Source of the DNA: Burkholderia sp. FERM BP-3421
GTDB taxonomy: Bacteria; Pseudomonadota; Gammaproteobacteria; Burkholderiales; Burkholderiaceae
Direction: 5' to 3'
DNA length: 64,000 nt
Assembly: GCF_028657905.1 (NCBI RefSeq)
Contig: NZ_CP117782.1
Coordinates: 3,100,001 to 3,164,000, forward strand
Position numbers and translations under genes: made by a program. The notes under the pieces are model-generated. The model ran no database searches and was not told the origin of the DNA. It saw only the letters and a program-made list of their open reading frames with translations. Of this stretch, positions 45,233-54,797 are shown one piece after another; position 1 is the first letter of the stretch; every line of letters starts with the position of its first letter.

Positions 45233-46324
45233 GTGGCCCATACCCTGCTCAACGACACCTTCCTGCGCGCCCTGCTGCGCGAGCCGACCGACTACACGCC
45301 GATCTGGCTGATGCGCCAGGCCGGCCGCTACCTGCCGGAGTACCGCGCGACGCGCGCGCGTGCGGGCAGCTTCCTCGGTCTCGCGAAGAACCCGGACTAC
45401 GCGACGGAAGTCACGCTGCAGCCGCTCGAGCGCTATCCGCTCGACGCCGCGATCCTGTTCTCCGACATCCTGACGATTCCCGACGCGATGGGGCTCGGCC
45501 TCGATTTCGCGACGGGCGAAGGGCCGAAGTTCGCGCATCCGGTGCGCACCGAGGCCGACGTCGCGAAGCTCGCGGTGCCCGACATCGGCGCGACGCTCGG
45601 CTATGTGACCGATGCGGTGCGCGAGATCCGCCGCGCGCTGACCGACGGCCAGGGGCGCCAGCGCGTGCCGCTGATCGGCTTTTCCGGCAGCCCGTGGACG
45701 CTCGCCTGCTACATGGTCGAGGGCGGCGGCTCCGACGATTTCCGCACCGTGAAATCGATGGCCTACGCGCGCCCGGACCTCATGCACCGGATCCTCGACA
45801 TCAACGCGCAGGCGGTGGCCGCGTACCTGAACGCACAGATCGACGCGGGCGCGCAGGCCGTGATGATCTTCGACACCTGGGGCGGCGCGCTCGCGGACGG
45901 TGCGTATCAGCGCTACTCGCTCGACTACATCCGGCGCGTCGTCGCCCAGCTCAAGCGCGAGCACGACGGCGAGCGGGTGCCGGTGATCACCTTCACGAAG
46001 GGCGGCGGCCTGTGGCTCGAGGAGATCGCGCAGACGGGCGTCGACGCCGTGGGCCTCGACTGGACCGTCAACCCGGGCCGCGCGCGCGAGCGCGTGGCGG
46101 GGCAGGTGGCGCTGCAGGGCAACCTCGATCCGACCATCCTGTTCGCGCCTCCCGAGGCGATCCGCGCCGAGGCGCGCGCGGTGCTCGACAGCTACGGCAA
46201 CCATCCCGGCCACGTGTTCAATCTCGGCCACGGCATCTCGCAGTTCACGCCGCCCGAGCACGTCACGGAGCTGGTCGACGAGGTGCATCGGCATAGCCGC
46301 GCGATCCGCCAGGGCACGGCCTGA
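45233..46324 (+). CDS. hemE: Uroporphyrinogen decarboxylase
   Basis: 363 residues from GTG 45233 (VAHTLLNDTF), the start used by the family; an upstream in-frame codon would add a non-conserved extension. It decarboxylates the four acetate groups of uroporphyrinogen III to give coproporphyrinogen III in haem synthesis. Signatures are PIWLMRQAGRYLPEYR and GFSGSPWTLACYMVEGGGS. A TAGAAT hexamer at 45196 may be its -10 box. Confidence 0.98.
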   Translation: MAHTLLNDTFLRALLREPTDYTPIWLMRQAGRYLPEYRATRARAGSFLGLAKNPDYATEVTLQPLERYPLDAAILFSDILTIPDAMGLGLDFATGEGPKFAHPVRTEADVAKLAVPDIGATLGYVTDAVREIRRALTDGQGRQRVPLIGFSGSPWTLACYMVEGGGSDDFRTVKSMAYARPDLMHRILDINAQAVAAYLNAQIDAGAQAVMIFDTWGGALADGAYQRYSLDYIRRVVAQLKREHDGERVPVITFTKGGGLWLEEIAQTGVDAVGLDWTVNPGRARERVAGQVALQGNLDPTILFAPPEAIRAEARAVLDSYGNHPGHVFNLGHGISQFTPPEHVTELVDEVHRHSRAIRQGTA

Positions 46325-46429
46325 AAGCGCTCCGCATGCTGCGTTGCAAGGCGAGAATGCGGGGCAGAACCGCCCCGATCGCTCGCCGGCCTTGACCGCA
46401 TGCCGATCCGATGCTTGTCAAGACTTGAC

Positions 46430-46438
46430 TTATACACA
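46430..46438 (+). promoter_or_regulatory. DnaA-box-like site upstream of priA
   Basis: TTATACACA, one mismatch from the consensus DnaA box, in the 434-bp gap between hemE and priA. A second, perfect box lies 182 bp further at 46620. Confidence 0.6.
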
Positions 46439-46619
46439 TTTCAGTCGTTGCAGCGCGGTAGACACCCGTATCGCAGGCCGCGTCTCGCTATGATCGTGGA
46501 AATTAGATAGCAGCCTTACGGGATAAGGCTTTGCGGCCACCGGACCTAATCTCGAAAAAGCGACGGGCTGCCGGACACAAGGCCGTTCCAGCGTCGATCG
46601 ACGGAAGTTCTCAACAAAG

Positions 46620-46628
46620 TTATCCACA
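46620..46628 (+). promoter_or_regulatory. Perfect DnaA box upstream of priA
   Basis: TTATCCACA lies 130 bp before the priA start. With the site at 46430 it suggests DnaA-responsive control of priA or a DnaA-titrating site. The rest of the gap is AT-richer than its surroundings and shows no gene. Confidence 0.65.
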
Positions 46629-46758
46629 GGCTGCACGGGTGGCCGCGATTCCTAATGAGAATCCAAAACTTAGCGCCGAAAGTGATGTTTTACTTTAACT
46701 TCGCCTCCGCGACGGGCGTTTGCGCGGCGCGGGCGCCCGCGCCGTCGGCGGCGCGGCG

Positions 46759-49017
46759 ATGACGGATTGCTTCGTCCGCGTCGCGCTCGACCATCCGCTG
46801 CAGACGCTGTTCGACTACCGCTACCGCATGGACCTGCCGCCGGTGCCCGGCATGCTCGTCCAGGTGCCGTTCGGGCGGCGTCTCGCGGTCGGGCTCATCT
46901 GCGAAGTGACGGCTCGCAGTGACGTCCCCGCGGCGCGGGTGAAGGACGTCGAGGCGCTCTGCGCGGAGCTGCCGCCGCTGTCGGCGCACTGGCTCGACCT
47001 CGTGTCGTTCGCCGCCGACTATTACCAGCGCGGCCGCGGCGAAGTGGCGCTGCCGGCGTTGCCGCAGGCGCTGCGCGACGCCGGGCGCTGGGGTCGGCTG
47101 CTCGCGCCCGAGCTGCGCTACCGGCTGCTGCCGGCGGGCCGCGAGGCCCTGCCCGACGCGCTGCCGGCGCGCGCGGGGGCGCTGCGCCGGCTCGCGCTGG
47201 CGCTCGGCGAGGCGGCCGTGGCGCTGTCGCTCGTCGAGGTGCGTGCGCTTCACCCCAAGGCGGTGGCGACGCTCGACGAATGGCAGGCGCGCGGCTGGGT
47301 CGCCTGCGACGAGATCGCGGTTGGCGCGGCGCAAGCGGGCGCCGCGCCGGCGGCCGCCGACGCGCGCGATGCGACGCCGCCGCAACTCACCGATCAACAG
47401 GCCGAGGCGCTCGACGCGATCACGGCCGCGCAAGGCTTCGCGCCGTTCCTGCTGCACGGTGTGACGGGCAGTGGCAAGACCGAGGTGTATCTGCGCGCGC
47501 TCGCGGCGCTCCTGTCCGCGCGGCCCGACGCACAGGTGCTCGTGCTCGTGCCCGAGATCAACCTGACGCCGCAGTTCGAGGCCGCGTTTCGCGCGCGCTT
47601 CGCGGCCAGCCTGCCGGGCGACGCGATCGTCACGCTCCACAGCGGCCTCGCCGAGGGCGAACGGGCGCGTCACTGGCTCGCCGCGCACACCGGCCGCGCG
47701 CGCATCGTGCTCGGTACGCGGCTCGCGGTGCTCGCGTCGCTGCCGACGCTCGCGCTGATCGTCGTCGACGAGGAGCACGAGCCTGCGTACAAGCAGCAGG
47801 AAGGCTTGCGCTATTCGGCGCGCGATCTTGCGGTCTGGCGCGCGAAGCAACTGGCGATTCCGGTCGTGCTGGGCTCGGCGACGCCGTCGCTCGAAACCTG
47901 GTGGCAGGCCGAGCAGGGGCGCTACACGCGGCTCACGCTGTCGCGGCGCGCGGTGGCCGACGCGGTGCTGCCGAGCGTGCGCCTGATCGATCTCGAAGAG
48001 GAGCGGCGACGCGGGCGCGCCTCGCAGGGCGGGCTGTCCGGCCCGCTCGTCGCCGCGCTGAAGGCGCGCGTCGAGCGCGGCGAGCAAAGCCTGGTGTTCC
48101 TGAACCGGCGCGGCTATGCACCGGCGCTCGCGTGCGACGCCTGCGGCTGGGTCGCCGGCTGCCCGCGCTGCAGCGCCTACGTGGTGCTGCACAAGCCGGA
48201 GCGCGCGCTGCGCTGCCACCATTGCGGCTGGGAATCACGGATTCCGCACAATTGCCCCGAGTGCGGCAACGTCGACATCGCGCCGCTCGGGCGCGGCACG
48301 CAGCGGGTCGAGGAGACGCTCGCGGAGGCGGTGCCGGGCGCGCGGGTGCTGCGCATCGACGCTGACAGCACGCGCCGCAAGGGCAGCGCGCAGGCGCTGT
48401 TTTCCGACGTGCACGCGGGCGAGGTTGATATCCTGGTCGGCACGCAGATGATCGCGAAGGGGCACGATTTCCAGCGCGTATCCCTGGTCGGCGTGCTGAA
48501 CGCCGACACCGCGCTGTTCTCGCACGACTTCCGTGCGAGCGAGCGGCTGTTCGCGCAGCTGATGCAGGTGAGCGGCCGCGCGGGCCGCGCGGGCCTGCCC
48601 GGCGAGGTGCTGATCCAGACCCGCTATCCGCGCCACGCGCTCTATCACGCGCTGACGCGGCACGATTACGTGGGGTTCGCGAATGCGACGCTCGGCGAGC
48701 GGCGCGACGCGCACCTGCCGCCGTTCGTCTATCAGGCGCTGCTGCGCGCCGAGGGGCGCACGATCGACGCCGCGCTGGCGTTCCTGCAGCAGGCCGCCGC
48801 GGCGCTGGCCGGCTTGCCCGGCGCGGAGCGCGTCACGGTCTACGATGCCGTGCCGATGACGATCGTGAAGGTGGCGAATGTCCACCGCGCGCAACTGCTG
48901 CTCGAAAGCGCGTCGCGCGCGGCGCTGCAGCATACGCTGCGCGCGTGGCATCCGGTGCTGCGCGCGTTGAAGGGGGTGTTGCGCTGGGGCGTCGAGGTCG
49001 ATCCGCTCGACATCTGA
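46759..49017 (+). CDS. priA: Primosomal protein N' (replication restart helicase PriA)
   Basis: 752 residues from ATG 46759 (MTDCFVRVALDHPLQTLFDYRY). PriA reloads the replisome at stalled forks. The helicase core has Walker A GVTGSGKTEVY near residue 235, the DEEH box (VVDEEHEPAYKQQ) and QVSGRAGRAGLPGEV. Eight zinc-binding cysteines lie in CDACGW...CPRC...CHHCGW...CPECGN. The region around residues 195-215 is a low-complexity Ala-rich linker. Confidence 0.97.
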   Translation: MTDCFVRVALDHPLQTLFDYRYRMDLPPVPGMLVQVPFGRRLAVGLICEVTARSDVPAARVKDVEALCAELPPLSAHWLDLVSFAADYYQRGRGEVALPALPQALRDAGRWGRLLAPELRYRLLPAGREALPDALPARAGALRRLALALGEAAVALSLVEVRALHPKAVATLDEWQARGWVACDEIAVGAAQAGAAPAAADARDATPPQLTDQQAEALDAITAAQGFAPFLLHGVTGSGKTEVYLRALAALLSARPDAQVLVLVPEINLTPQFEAAFRARFAASLPGDAIVTLHSGLAEGERARHWLAAHTGRARIVLGTRLAVLASLPTLALIVVDEEHEPAYKQQEGLRYSARDLAVWRAKQLAIPVVLGSATPSLETWWQAEQGRYTRLTLSRRAVADAVLPSVRLIDLEEERRRGRASQGGLSGPLVAALKARVERGEQSLVFLNRRGYAPALACDACGWVAGCPRCSAYVVLHKPERALRCHHCGWESRIPHNCPECGNVDIAPLGRGTQRVEETLAEAVPGARVLRIDADSTRRKGSAQALFSDVHAGEVDILVGTQMIAKGHDFQRVSLVGVLNADTALFSHDFRASERLFAQLMQVSGRAGRAGLPGEVLIQTRYPRHALYHALTRHDYVGFANATLGERRDAHLPPFVYQALLRAEGRTIDAALAFLQQAAAALAGLPGAERVTVYDAVPMTIVKVANVHRAQLLLESASRAALQHTLRAWHPVLRALKGVLRWGVEVDPLDI

Positions 49018-49024
49018 CGCCGCG

Positions 49025-49168
49025 CTATTCGTGCGCCCGCAGCGTGCGCCGTTCGAGGCGCGCGAGATCGAGGGCCTGGCCCACGACCGGCGAGGCGCCG
49101 CGCACGAATATGATCACGCCCGCCACCCAGCCCGCCAACACAATTCCAATGACTACCCAAGCGTCCAT
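49025..49168 (-). CDS. Small single-helix membrane protein
   Basis: 47 residues: MDAWVVIGIVLAGWVAGVI forms one membrane helix, followed by a basic/acidic tail (ARLERRTLRAHE). A strong GAGGAGGCAAG ribosome-binding site directly precedes the ATG at 49168. It converges with priA, with a 7-bp gap between the stops. I recognise no family, though small proteins of this type are often conserved among Burkholderia. Confidence 0.7.
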   Translation of the reverse strand: MDAWVVIGIVLAGWVAGVIIFVRGASPVVGQALDLARLERRTLRAHE

Positions 49169-49304
49169 CTTGCCTCCTCGCGGCCGCGCGAAGGGGCGGC
49201 CGCATGCTACCCGGGTATACGGCCACATCCACGGCAATCTGTAGCCAGCAAATCTGACAGGGATAAGGGAAAATACCGATCGCCGAGGGGGCTGGTGCGA
49301 CCCG

Positions 49305-49375
49305 GTTGCACGAGTGTAAGATATTGATAATAAATAGCTTTATAAGGGTGCAACCAATCTTTTGATTTGGTTGCA
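49305..49375. promoter_or_regulatory. Three GTTGCA motifs in the putA leader (probable PutA operators)
   Basis: GTTGCA occurs at 49305-49310 and 49370-49375, and in reverse (TGCAAC) at 49349-49354. In E. coli the ribbon-helix-helix domain of PutA represses the put genes by binding GTTGCA-type sites. The downstream putA here has that domain, so autoregulation is likely. Confidence 0.7.
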
Positions 49376-49382
49376 CCTTTTT
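49347..49382 (+). terminator. Hairpin with T-run in the putA leader
   Basis: GGTGCAACCAA (49347-49357) pairs with TTGGTTGCACC (49367-49377) and runs into five T (49378-49382), 70 bp before putA. It overlaps two of the GTTGCA motifs. It may act as terminator, attenuator, or a DNA operator with dyad symmetry. Confidence 0.7.
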
Positions 49383-49452
49383 ATTGGGTGGCTTACGATT
49401 CCGCGCATCTTCCCCCGTCACCCGCCGGCACCGCGCCGGACAAGAAGGAACC

Positions 49453-52400
49453 ATGGCAAGCACCACCCTAGGCGTCAAAGTCGACGACCTGCTGCGCTCG
49501 CGCCTGAAGGACGCGGCGTCGCGGCTCGAACGCACTCCTCACTGGCTGATCAAGCAGGCGATCTTCGCCTACCTCGAACGCATCGAGCATGGCCAGTTGC
49601 CGCCCGAGCTGTCCGGCCATCCGGGCGTTACCGAGCTGTCCGATCATCCGGCGGAGTCGGACGAGGATGGCGCGCCGCATCCGTTCCTCGAGTTCGCGCA
49701 GAGCGTGCAGCCGCAATCGGTGCTGCGCGCCGCGATCACGGCCGCGTACCGCCGGCCCGAGCCCGAGTGCGTGCCGTTCCTGCTGGGCCAGGCGCGCCTG
49801 CCCGCGAACCTCGCGGCCGACGTGCAGACGCTCGCCGGCACGCTCGTCGAGGCGCTGCGCGAGAAGAGCACGGGCGGGGGCGTCGAGGGCCTGATCCACG
49901 AGTTCTCGCTGTCGAGCCAGGAAGGCGTCGCGCTGATGTGTCTCGCGGAGGCGCTGCTGCGGATTCCCGATCGCGCGACCCGCGACGCGCTGATCCGCGA
50001 CAAGATCAGCAAGGGCGACTGGCGCTCGCACGTCGGCCACGCGCCGTCGCTGTTCGTGAACGCCGCGACCTGGGGGCTGATGATCACGGGCAAGCTCGTG
50101 ACGACCAACAGCGAGGCGGGCCTGTCGTCGGCGCTCACGCGTCTGATCGGCAAGGGCGGGGAGCCGCTGATCCGCAAGGGCGTCGACATGGCGATGCGCC
50201 TGATGGGCGAGCAGTTCGTGACGGGCGAGACGATCTCGGAGGCGCTCGCGAACAGCCGCAAGTACGAAGCGCGCGGCTTCCGTTACTCGTACGACATGCT
50301 GGGCGAGGCGGCCACCACCGAGGAGGATGCGCAGCGCTACTACGCATCGTACGAGCAGGCGATCCACGCGATCGGCAAGGCCGCGGGCGGCCGCGGCATC
50401 TATGAAGGCCCGGGCATCTCGATCAAGCTGTCGGCGCTGCATGCGCGGTATTCGCGCGTGCAGCAGGAGCGCACGATGAGCGAGCTGCTGCCGCGGGTGC
50501 GCGCGCTCGCGCTGCTGGCGCGCCGCTACGATATCGGCCTCAACATCGACGCCGAGGAGGCCGACCGCCTCGAGCTGTCGCTCGACCTGCTCGAGGCGCT
50601 GTGCTTCGACCCGGAGCTGGCCGGCTGGAACGGCATCGGCTTCGTGGTGCAGGCCTACCAGAAGCGCTGCCCGTTCGTGATCGACTACCTCGTCGATCTC
50701 GCGCGCCGCAGCCGTCACCGCCTGATGGTGCGGCTCGTCAAGGGCGCTTATTGGGATTCCGAAATCAAGCGCGCGCAGGTGGACGGCCTCGAAGGCTATC
50801 CGGTCTACACGCGCAAGATCTACACCGACGTGTCCTACCTCGCGTGCGCGAAGAAGCTGCTCGGCGCGCCCGACGCCGTGTATCCGCAGTTCGCGACCCA
50901 CAACGCGCACACGCTGTCCGCGATCTACCACCTGGCCGGCCAGAACTACTACCCGGGCCAGTATGAATTCCAGTGCCTGCACGGCATGGGCGAGCCGCTG
51001 TACGAGGAAGTCACGGGCCGCGACAAGATGAACCGGCCGTGCCGCGTGTACGCGCCCGTCGGCACCCACGAGACGCTGCTTGCCTACCTGGTGCGTCGTC
51101 TGCTCGAGAACGGCGCGAACACCTCGTTCGTGAACCGCATCGCGGACAAGACGGTGTCGGTGAAGGAACTGATCGCGGATCCGGTCGACGAGGCGTCGAA
51201 GCTCGCGCCGCTCGGCGCGCCGCACGCGAAGATCCCGCTGCCGCGCCAGCTGTACGGCGACGAACGGCCCAACTCGATGGGCCTCGACCTGTCGAACGAA
51301 CACCGGCTCGCGTCGCTGTCGTCGGCGCTGCTCGCGAGCGCGCATCATCCGTGGCGCGCCGCGCCGCTGCTCGCGGACGACGCGCTCCCCGACGCCCCCG
51401 CGCGCGACGTGCGCAACCCGGCCGACCTGCGCGACCTGGTCGGCACGGTCAGCGAGGCGACGTCCGAGCAGGTGGGCGCGGCGCTCGCGCACGCCGTGGC
51501 CGCCGCGCCGATCTGGCAGGCGACGCCCGTCGACGCGCGCGCCGACTGTCTCGCGCGCGCGGCCGACCTGCTCGAAGCGCAGATGCACACGCTGATGGGC
51601 CTCGTCGTGCGCGAGGCGGGCAAGTCGCTGCCGAACGCGGTCGCGGAAATCCGCGAGGCGATTGACTTCCTGCGCTACTACTCGGCGCAGATCCGCGACG
51701 AGTTCTCGAACGACACGCATCGCCCGCTGGGCCCCGTCGTCTGCATCAGCCCGTGGAATTTCCCGCTCGCGATCTTCATGGGCCAGGTGGCCGCCGCGCT
51801 CGCGGCCGGCAACACCGTGCTCGCGAAGCCGGCCGAGCAAACCCCGCTGATCGCCGCGCAGGCCGTGCGGCTGTTGCGCGAGGCCGGCGTGCCGGCGGGC
51901 GCGGTGCAGCTGCTGCCCGGCGACGGCGAGACGGTCGGCGCGGCGCTCGTGGCCGATCCGCGCACCCGTGCGGTGATGTTCACCGGCTCGACCGAAGTCG
52001 CGCGCCTGATCAACAAGACGCTGGCGTCGCGCCTCGACCCGGACGGCAAGCCGATTCCGCTGATCGCGGAGACGGGCGGCCAGAACGCGATGATCGTCGA
52101 CTCGTCGGCGCTCGCCGAGCAGGTGGTCGCGGACGTCATGCAGTCGTCGTTCGACTCGGCCGGTCAACGGTGTTCGGCGCTGCGCGTTCTGTGTCTGCAG
52201 GACGATGTCGCGGATCGCACGCTGACGATGCTGAAAGGCGCGATGCGCGAGCTGGCGCTCGGCAACCCGGACCGCCTGTCGACCGACGTCGGCCCGGTGA
52301 TCGACGCCGACGCGAAGCGCATGATCGACACGCACATCGCGACGATGAAGGACAAGGGGCACGGCGTGACCCAGCTGCCCGCGCCGGAGCACTGCGCGCA

Positions 52401-53376
52401 GGGCACCTTCGTGCCGCCGACGCTGATCGAGATCAACAGCATCGACGAGCTCAAGCGCGAGGTGTTCGGGCCGGTGCTGCACGTCGTACGCTATCGCCGT
52501 GCGGGGCTCGACAAGCTGCTCGAACAGATCCGCGCGACGGGCTATGGCCTCACGCTCGGGATCCACACGCGGATCGACGAGACGATCGCGCATGTGATCG
52601 GGCATGCGCACGTCGGCAACATCTACGTGAACCGCAACGTGATCGGCGCGGTGGTCGGGGTCCAGCCGTTCGGCGGCGAGGGCCTGTCGGGCACGGGTCC
52701 GAAGGCGGGCGGCGCGCTCTACCTGCAGCGCCTGCTCGCGACGCGGCCGGCGGGCCTGCCGAAGTCGCTCGCGACCTCGCTGGTCGCGGAGGCGGCGACG
52801 GACGGCGCGGCCGCGCAGCCGACGGCGGCGCTGACCGCGCTGCGCGACTGGCTGATCGAGCAGCGCGAGCCGGCCTGCGCGGCGCGTTGCGACGGCTACC
52901 TGTCGCACGTGCCGGCGGGTGCAACCGCGGTGCTCGCAGGGCCGACGGGCGAGCGCAACACGTATACACTCGGGGCGCGCGGCACGGTGCTGTGCGTCGC
53001 GGCGACGCCGGGCGGCGCGCGCGCGCAGTTCGCGGCGGTGCTCGCGACCGGCAACCGCGCATTGTTCGCCGGCGCGGCGGGCGAGGCGCTGGCGGCTGCG
53101 CTGCCGGCCGCGCTGAAGCCGTACGCGAGCGTGCGCAAGCAGGCCGACGCGTCGTTCGACGCGGTGCTGTTCGAAGGCGACAGCGACGAGCTGCTCGCGC
53201 TGGTGAAGGAGGTCGCGCAACGGCCGGGGCCGATCGTGTCGGTGCAGGGCGTGGCGGCGGGTGCGTTCGAGCACGGCGATGAGGATTACGCGCTCGAACG
53301 CTTGTTGACCGAGCGTTCGGTCAGCGTGAATACCGCGGCGGCGGGCGGCAATGCAAATTTGATGACGATCGGCTAG
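49453..53376 (+). CDS. putA: Trifunctional proline utilisation protein PutA
   Basis: 1307 residues. An N-terminal ribbon-helix-helix (TTLGVKVDDLLRSRLKDAASRL, about 1-50) gives DNA binding. Proline dehydrogenase follows (about 230-560; YEGPGISIKLSALH, and RLVKGAYWDSEIKRAQ). Next comes glutamate-semialdehyde dehydrogenase (about 640-1090), with catalytic Cys907 in SFDSAGQRCSALRV. The C-terminal 220 residues resemble the aldehyde-dehydrogenase-like lid domain of long PutAs. It converts proline to glutamate on the membrane when proline is plentiful, and otherwise represses. The start after AAGAAGGAACC suits the domain order. Confidence 0.97.
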   Translation: MASTTLGVKVDDLLRSRLKDAASRLERTPHWLIKQAIFAYLERIEHGQLPPELSGHPGVTELSDHPAESDEDGAPHPFLEFAQSVQPQSVLRAAITAAYRRPEPECVPFLLGQARLPANLAADVQTLAGTLVEALREKSTGGGVEGLIHEFSLSSQEGVALMCLAEALLRIPDRATRDALIRDKISKGDWRSHVGHAPSLFVNAATWGLMITGKLVTTNSEAGLSSALTRLIGKGGEPLIRKGVDMAMRLMGEQFVTGETISEALANSRKYEARGFRYSYDMLGEAATTEEDAQRYYASYEQAIHAIGKAAGGRGIYEGPGISIKLSALHARYSRVQQERTMSELLPRVRALALLARRYDIGLNIDAEEADRLELSLDLLEALCFDPELAGWNGIGFVVQAYQKRCPFVIDYLVDLARRSRHRLMVRLVKGAYWDSEIKRAQVDGLEGYPVYTRKIYTDVSYLACAKKLLGAPDAVYPQFATHNAHTLSAIYHLAGQNYYPGQYEFQCLHGMGEPLYEEVTGRDKMNRPCRVYAPVGTHETLLAYLVRRLLENGANTSFVNRIADKTVSVKELIADPVDEASKLAPLGAPHAKIPLPRQLYGDERPNSMGLDLSNEHRLASLSSALLASAHHPWRAAPLLADDALPDAPARDVRNPADLRDLVGTVSEATSEQVGAALAHAVAAAPIWQATPVDARADCLARAADLLEAQMHTLMGLVVREAGKSLPNAVAEIREAIDFLRYYSAQIRDEFSNDTHRPLGPVVCISPWNFPLAIFMGQVAAALAAGNTVLAKPAEQTPLIAAQAVRLLREAGVPAGAVQLLPGDGETVGAALVADPRTRAVMFTGSTEVARLINKTLASRLDPDGKPIPLIAETGGQNAMIVDSSALAEQVVADVMQSSFDSAGQRCSALRVLCLQDDVADRTLTMLKGAMRELALGNPDRLSTDVGPVIDADAKRMIDTHIATMKDKGHGVTQLPAPEHCAQGTFVPPTLIEINSIDELKREVFGPVLHVVRYRRAGLDKLLEQIRATGYGLTLGIHTRIDETIAHVIGHAHVGNIYVNRNVIGAVVGVQPFGGEGLSGTGPKAGGALYLQRLLATRPAGLPKSLATSLVAEAATDGAAAQPTAALTALRDWLIEQREPACAARCDGYLSHVPAGATAVLAGPTGERNTYTLGARGTVLCVAATPGGARAQFAAVLATGNRALFAGAAGEALAAALPAALKPYASVRKQADASFDAVLFEGDSDELLALVKEVAQRPGPIVSVQGVAAGAFEHGDEDYALERLLTERSVSVNTAAAGGNANLMTIG

Positions 53377-53461
53377 CCATCCTGGCTGATCGACTCAAGC
53401 AAACGGAAGCGGCACGGTGAACCCGATGCCGCTCCATTTACCCTGGTACCTAGGAGAAGCT

Positions 53462-54601
53462 ATGCAACACACGATGAAAAAGCTGGCAGGCGCGACGTTC
53501 GTTGCGGTCATGTCGCTCGCGGGGACGGCGCATGCAGATGACGTCAAGATTGGCTATGCAGGGCCGATGACGGGTGCCCAGGCTCACTACGGCAAGGACA
53601 TGCAGAACGGCATCGCGCTCGCGATCGACGACATCAACGCGTCGAAGCCGACGATCGGCGGCAAGCCCATCAAGTTCGTGCTCGACACGCAGGACGACCA
53701 GGCCGATCCGCGCACCGGCACGACGGTGGCCCAGAAGCTCGTCGACGACGGCATCAAGGGCATGCTCGGCCACTTCAATTCGGGCACGACGATCCCGGCA
53801 TCGCGCATCTACGCGAACGCGGGCATCCCGCAGATCGCGATGGCGACCGCGCCCGAGTACACGCAGCAAGGCTACAAGACGACCTTCCGGATGATGACGT
53901 CCGACACGCAGCAGGGCTCGGTGGCGGGCACCTTCGCGGTGAAGGATCTCGGCATGAAGAAGATCGCGATCGTCGACGACCGCACCGCGTACGGCCAGGG
54001 CCTCGCCGACCAGTTCGAGAAGGCGGCGAAGGCGGCGGGCGGCACGATCATCGATCGCGAGTTCACCAACGACAAGGCGGTCGACTTCAAGGCGATTCTG
54101 ACCAAGATCAAGTCGTCGAAGCCGGACCTCGTCTACTACGGCGGCGCGGATTCGCAAGCCGCGCCGATGGCCAAGCAGATGAAGACGCTCGGCCTCACGG
54201 CACCGCTGATGGGCGGCGAGATGGTCAAGACCCCGACCTTCCTGAAGATCGCGGGCGACGCGGCCAACGGCACGATCGCCTCGCTGGCGGGCCTGCCGCT
54301 GACCGAAATGCCGGGCGGCAAGGCGTACGCGGACAAGTACAAGAAGCGCTTCGGCGAAGACGTGCAGACCTACTCGCCGTATGCCTACGACGGCGCGATG
54401 GCGATGTTCGACGCGATGAAGAAGGCGAACTCGACGGATCCGGCCAAGTACCTGCCGTTCCTCGCGAAGACCGACATGGCGGGCGTGACCTCGACGCACG
54501 TCGCGTATGACGCGAAGGGCGACCTGAAGAACGGTGGCATCACGATGTACAAGGTCGAGAACGGCGACTGGAAGCCGCTGAAGAGCATCGGCGGCAAGTA
54601 A
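53462..54601 (+). CDS. livK: Branched-chain amino acid periplasmic binding protein (LivJ/K-like)
   Basis: 379 residues from ATG 53462 with TAGGAG upstream. The signal peptide ends GTAHAD (about 26); the mature start DDVKIGYAGPMTGAQAHYGKDMQNG is typical of LivJ/LivK. It has no adjacent permease genes; it may feed a shared transporter. It is followed by a strong terminator. Confidence 0.93.
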   Translation: MQHTMKKLAGATFVAVMSLAGTAHADDVKIGYAGPMTGAQAHYGKDMQNGIALAIDDINASKPTIGGKPIKFVLDTQDDQADPRTGTTVAQKLVDDGIKGMLGHFNSGTTIPASRIYANAGIPQIAMATAPEYTQQGYKTTFRMMTSDTQQGSVAGTFAVKDLGMKKIAIVDDRTAYGQGLADQFEKAAKAAGGTIIDREFTNDKAVDFKAILTKIKSSKPDLVYYGGADSQAAPMAKQMKTLGLTAPLMGGEMVKTPTFLKIAGDAANGTIASLAGLPLTEMPGGKAYADKYKKRFGEDVQTYSPYAYDGAMAMFDAMKKANSTDPAKYLPFLAKTDMAGVTSTHVAYDAKGDLKNGGITMYKVENGDWKPLKSIGGK

Positions 54602-54627
54602 GCGCGGATTCGATTCGGGCATCAAGG

Positions 54628-54654
54628 GCGGCGCCTTCGGGCGCCGCTTTTTTT
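54628..54654 (+). terminator. Rho-independent terminator
   Basis: GCGGCGCC (54628-54635) and GGCGCCGC (54640-54647) pair around a TTCG loop, followed by seven T (54648-54654). Confidence 0.95.
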
Positions 54655-54797
54655 CGCGCGGCGTGCGGGCCATGACCTCAGCGCATGGCCCGCATGACAA
54701 CTTTTCGATTGTCCGCATCCGGCGCCTGAGGCTCAATCCGTTGACGGACGGCGCGCGGCCAGGTCGCGCCGCCGTGTTCCACACCAGGAGGAGAGCC

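Noticed and set aside
46325..46758. Main chromosomal origin before priA
   Set aside because: Only two DnaA boxes lie there. From the lines I sampled, the plus strand appears G-rich on both sides (for example MarR at 2 kb and putA at 50 kb), so no skew switch is expected.
49468..53274. A very long open frame on the minus strand opposite putA
   Set aside because: It is rich in Arg, His, Ala and Val with no recognisable motif, as expected for the antisense frame of a GC-rich gene with strong codon bias. PutA domains on the plus strand are complete.
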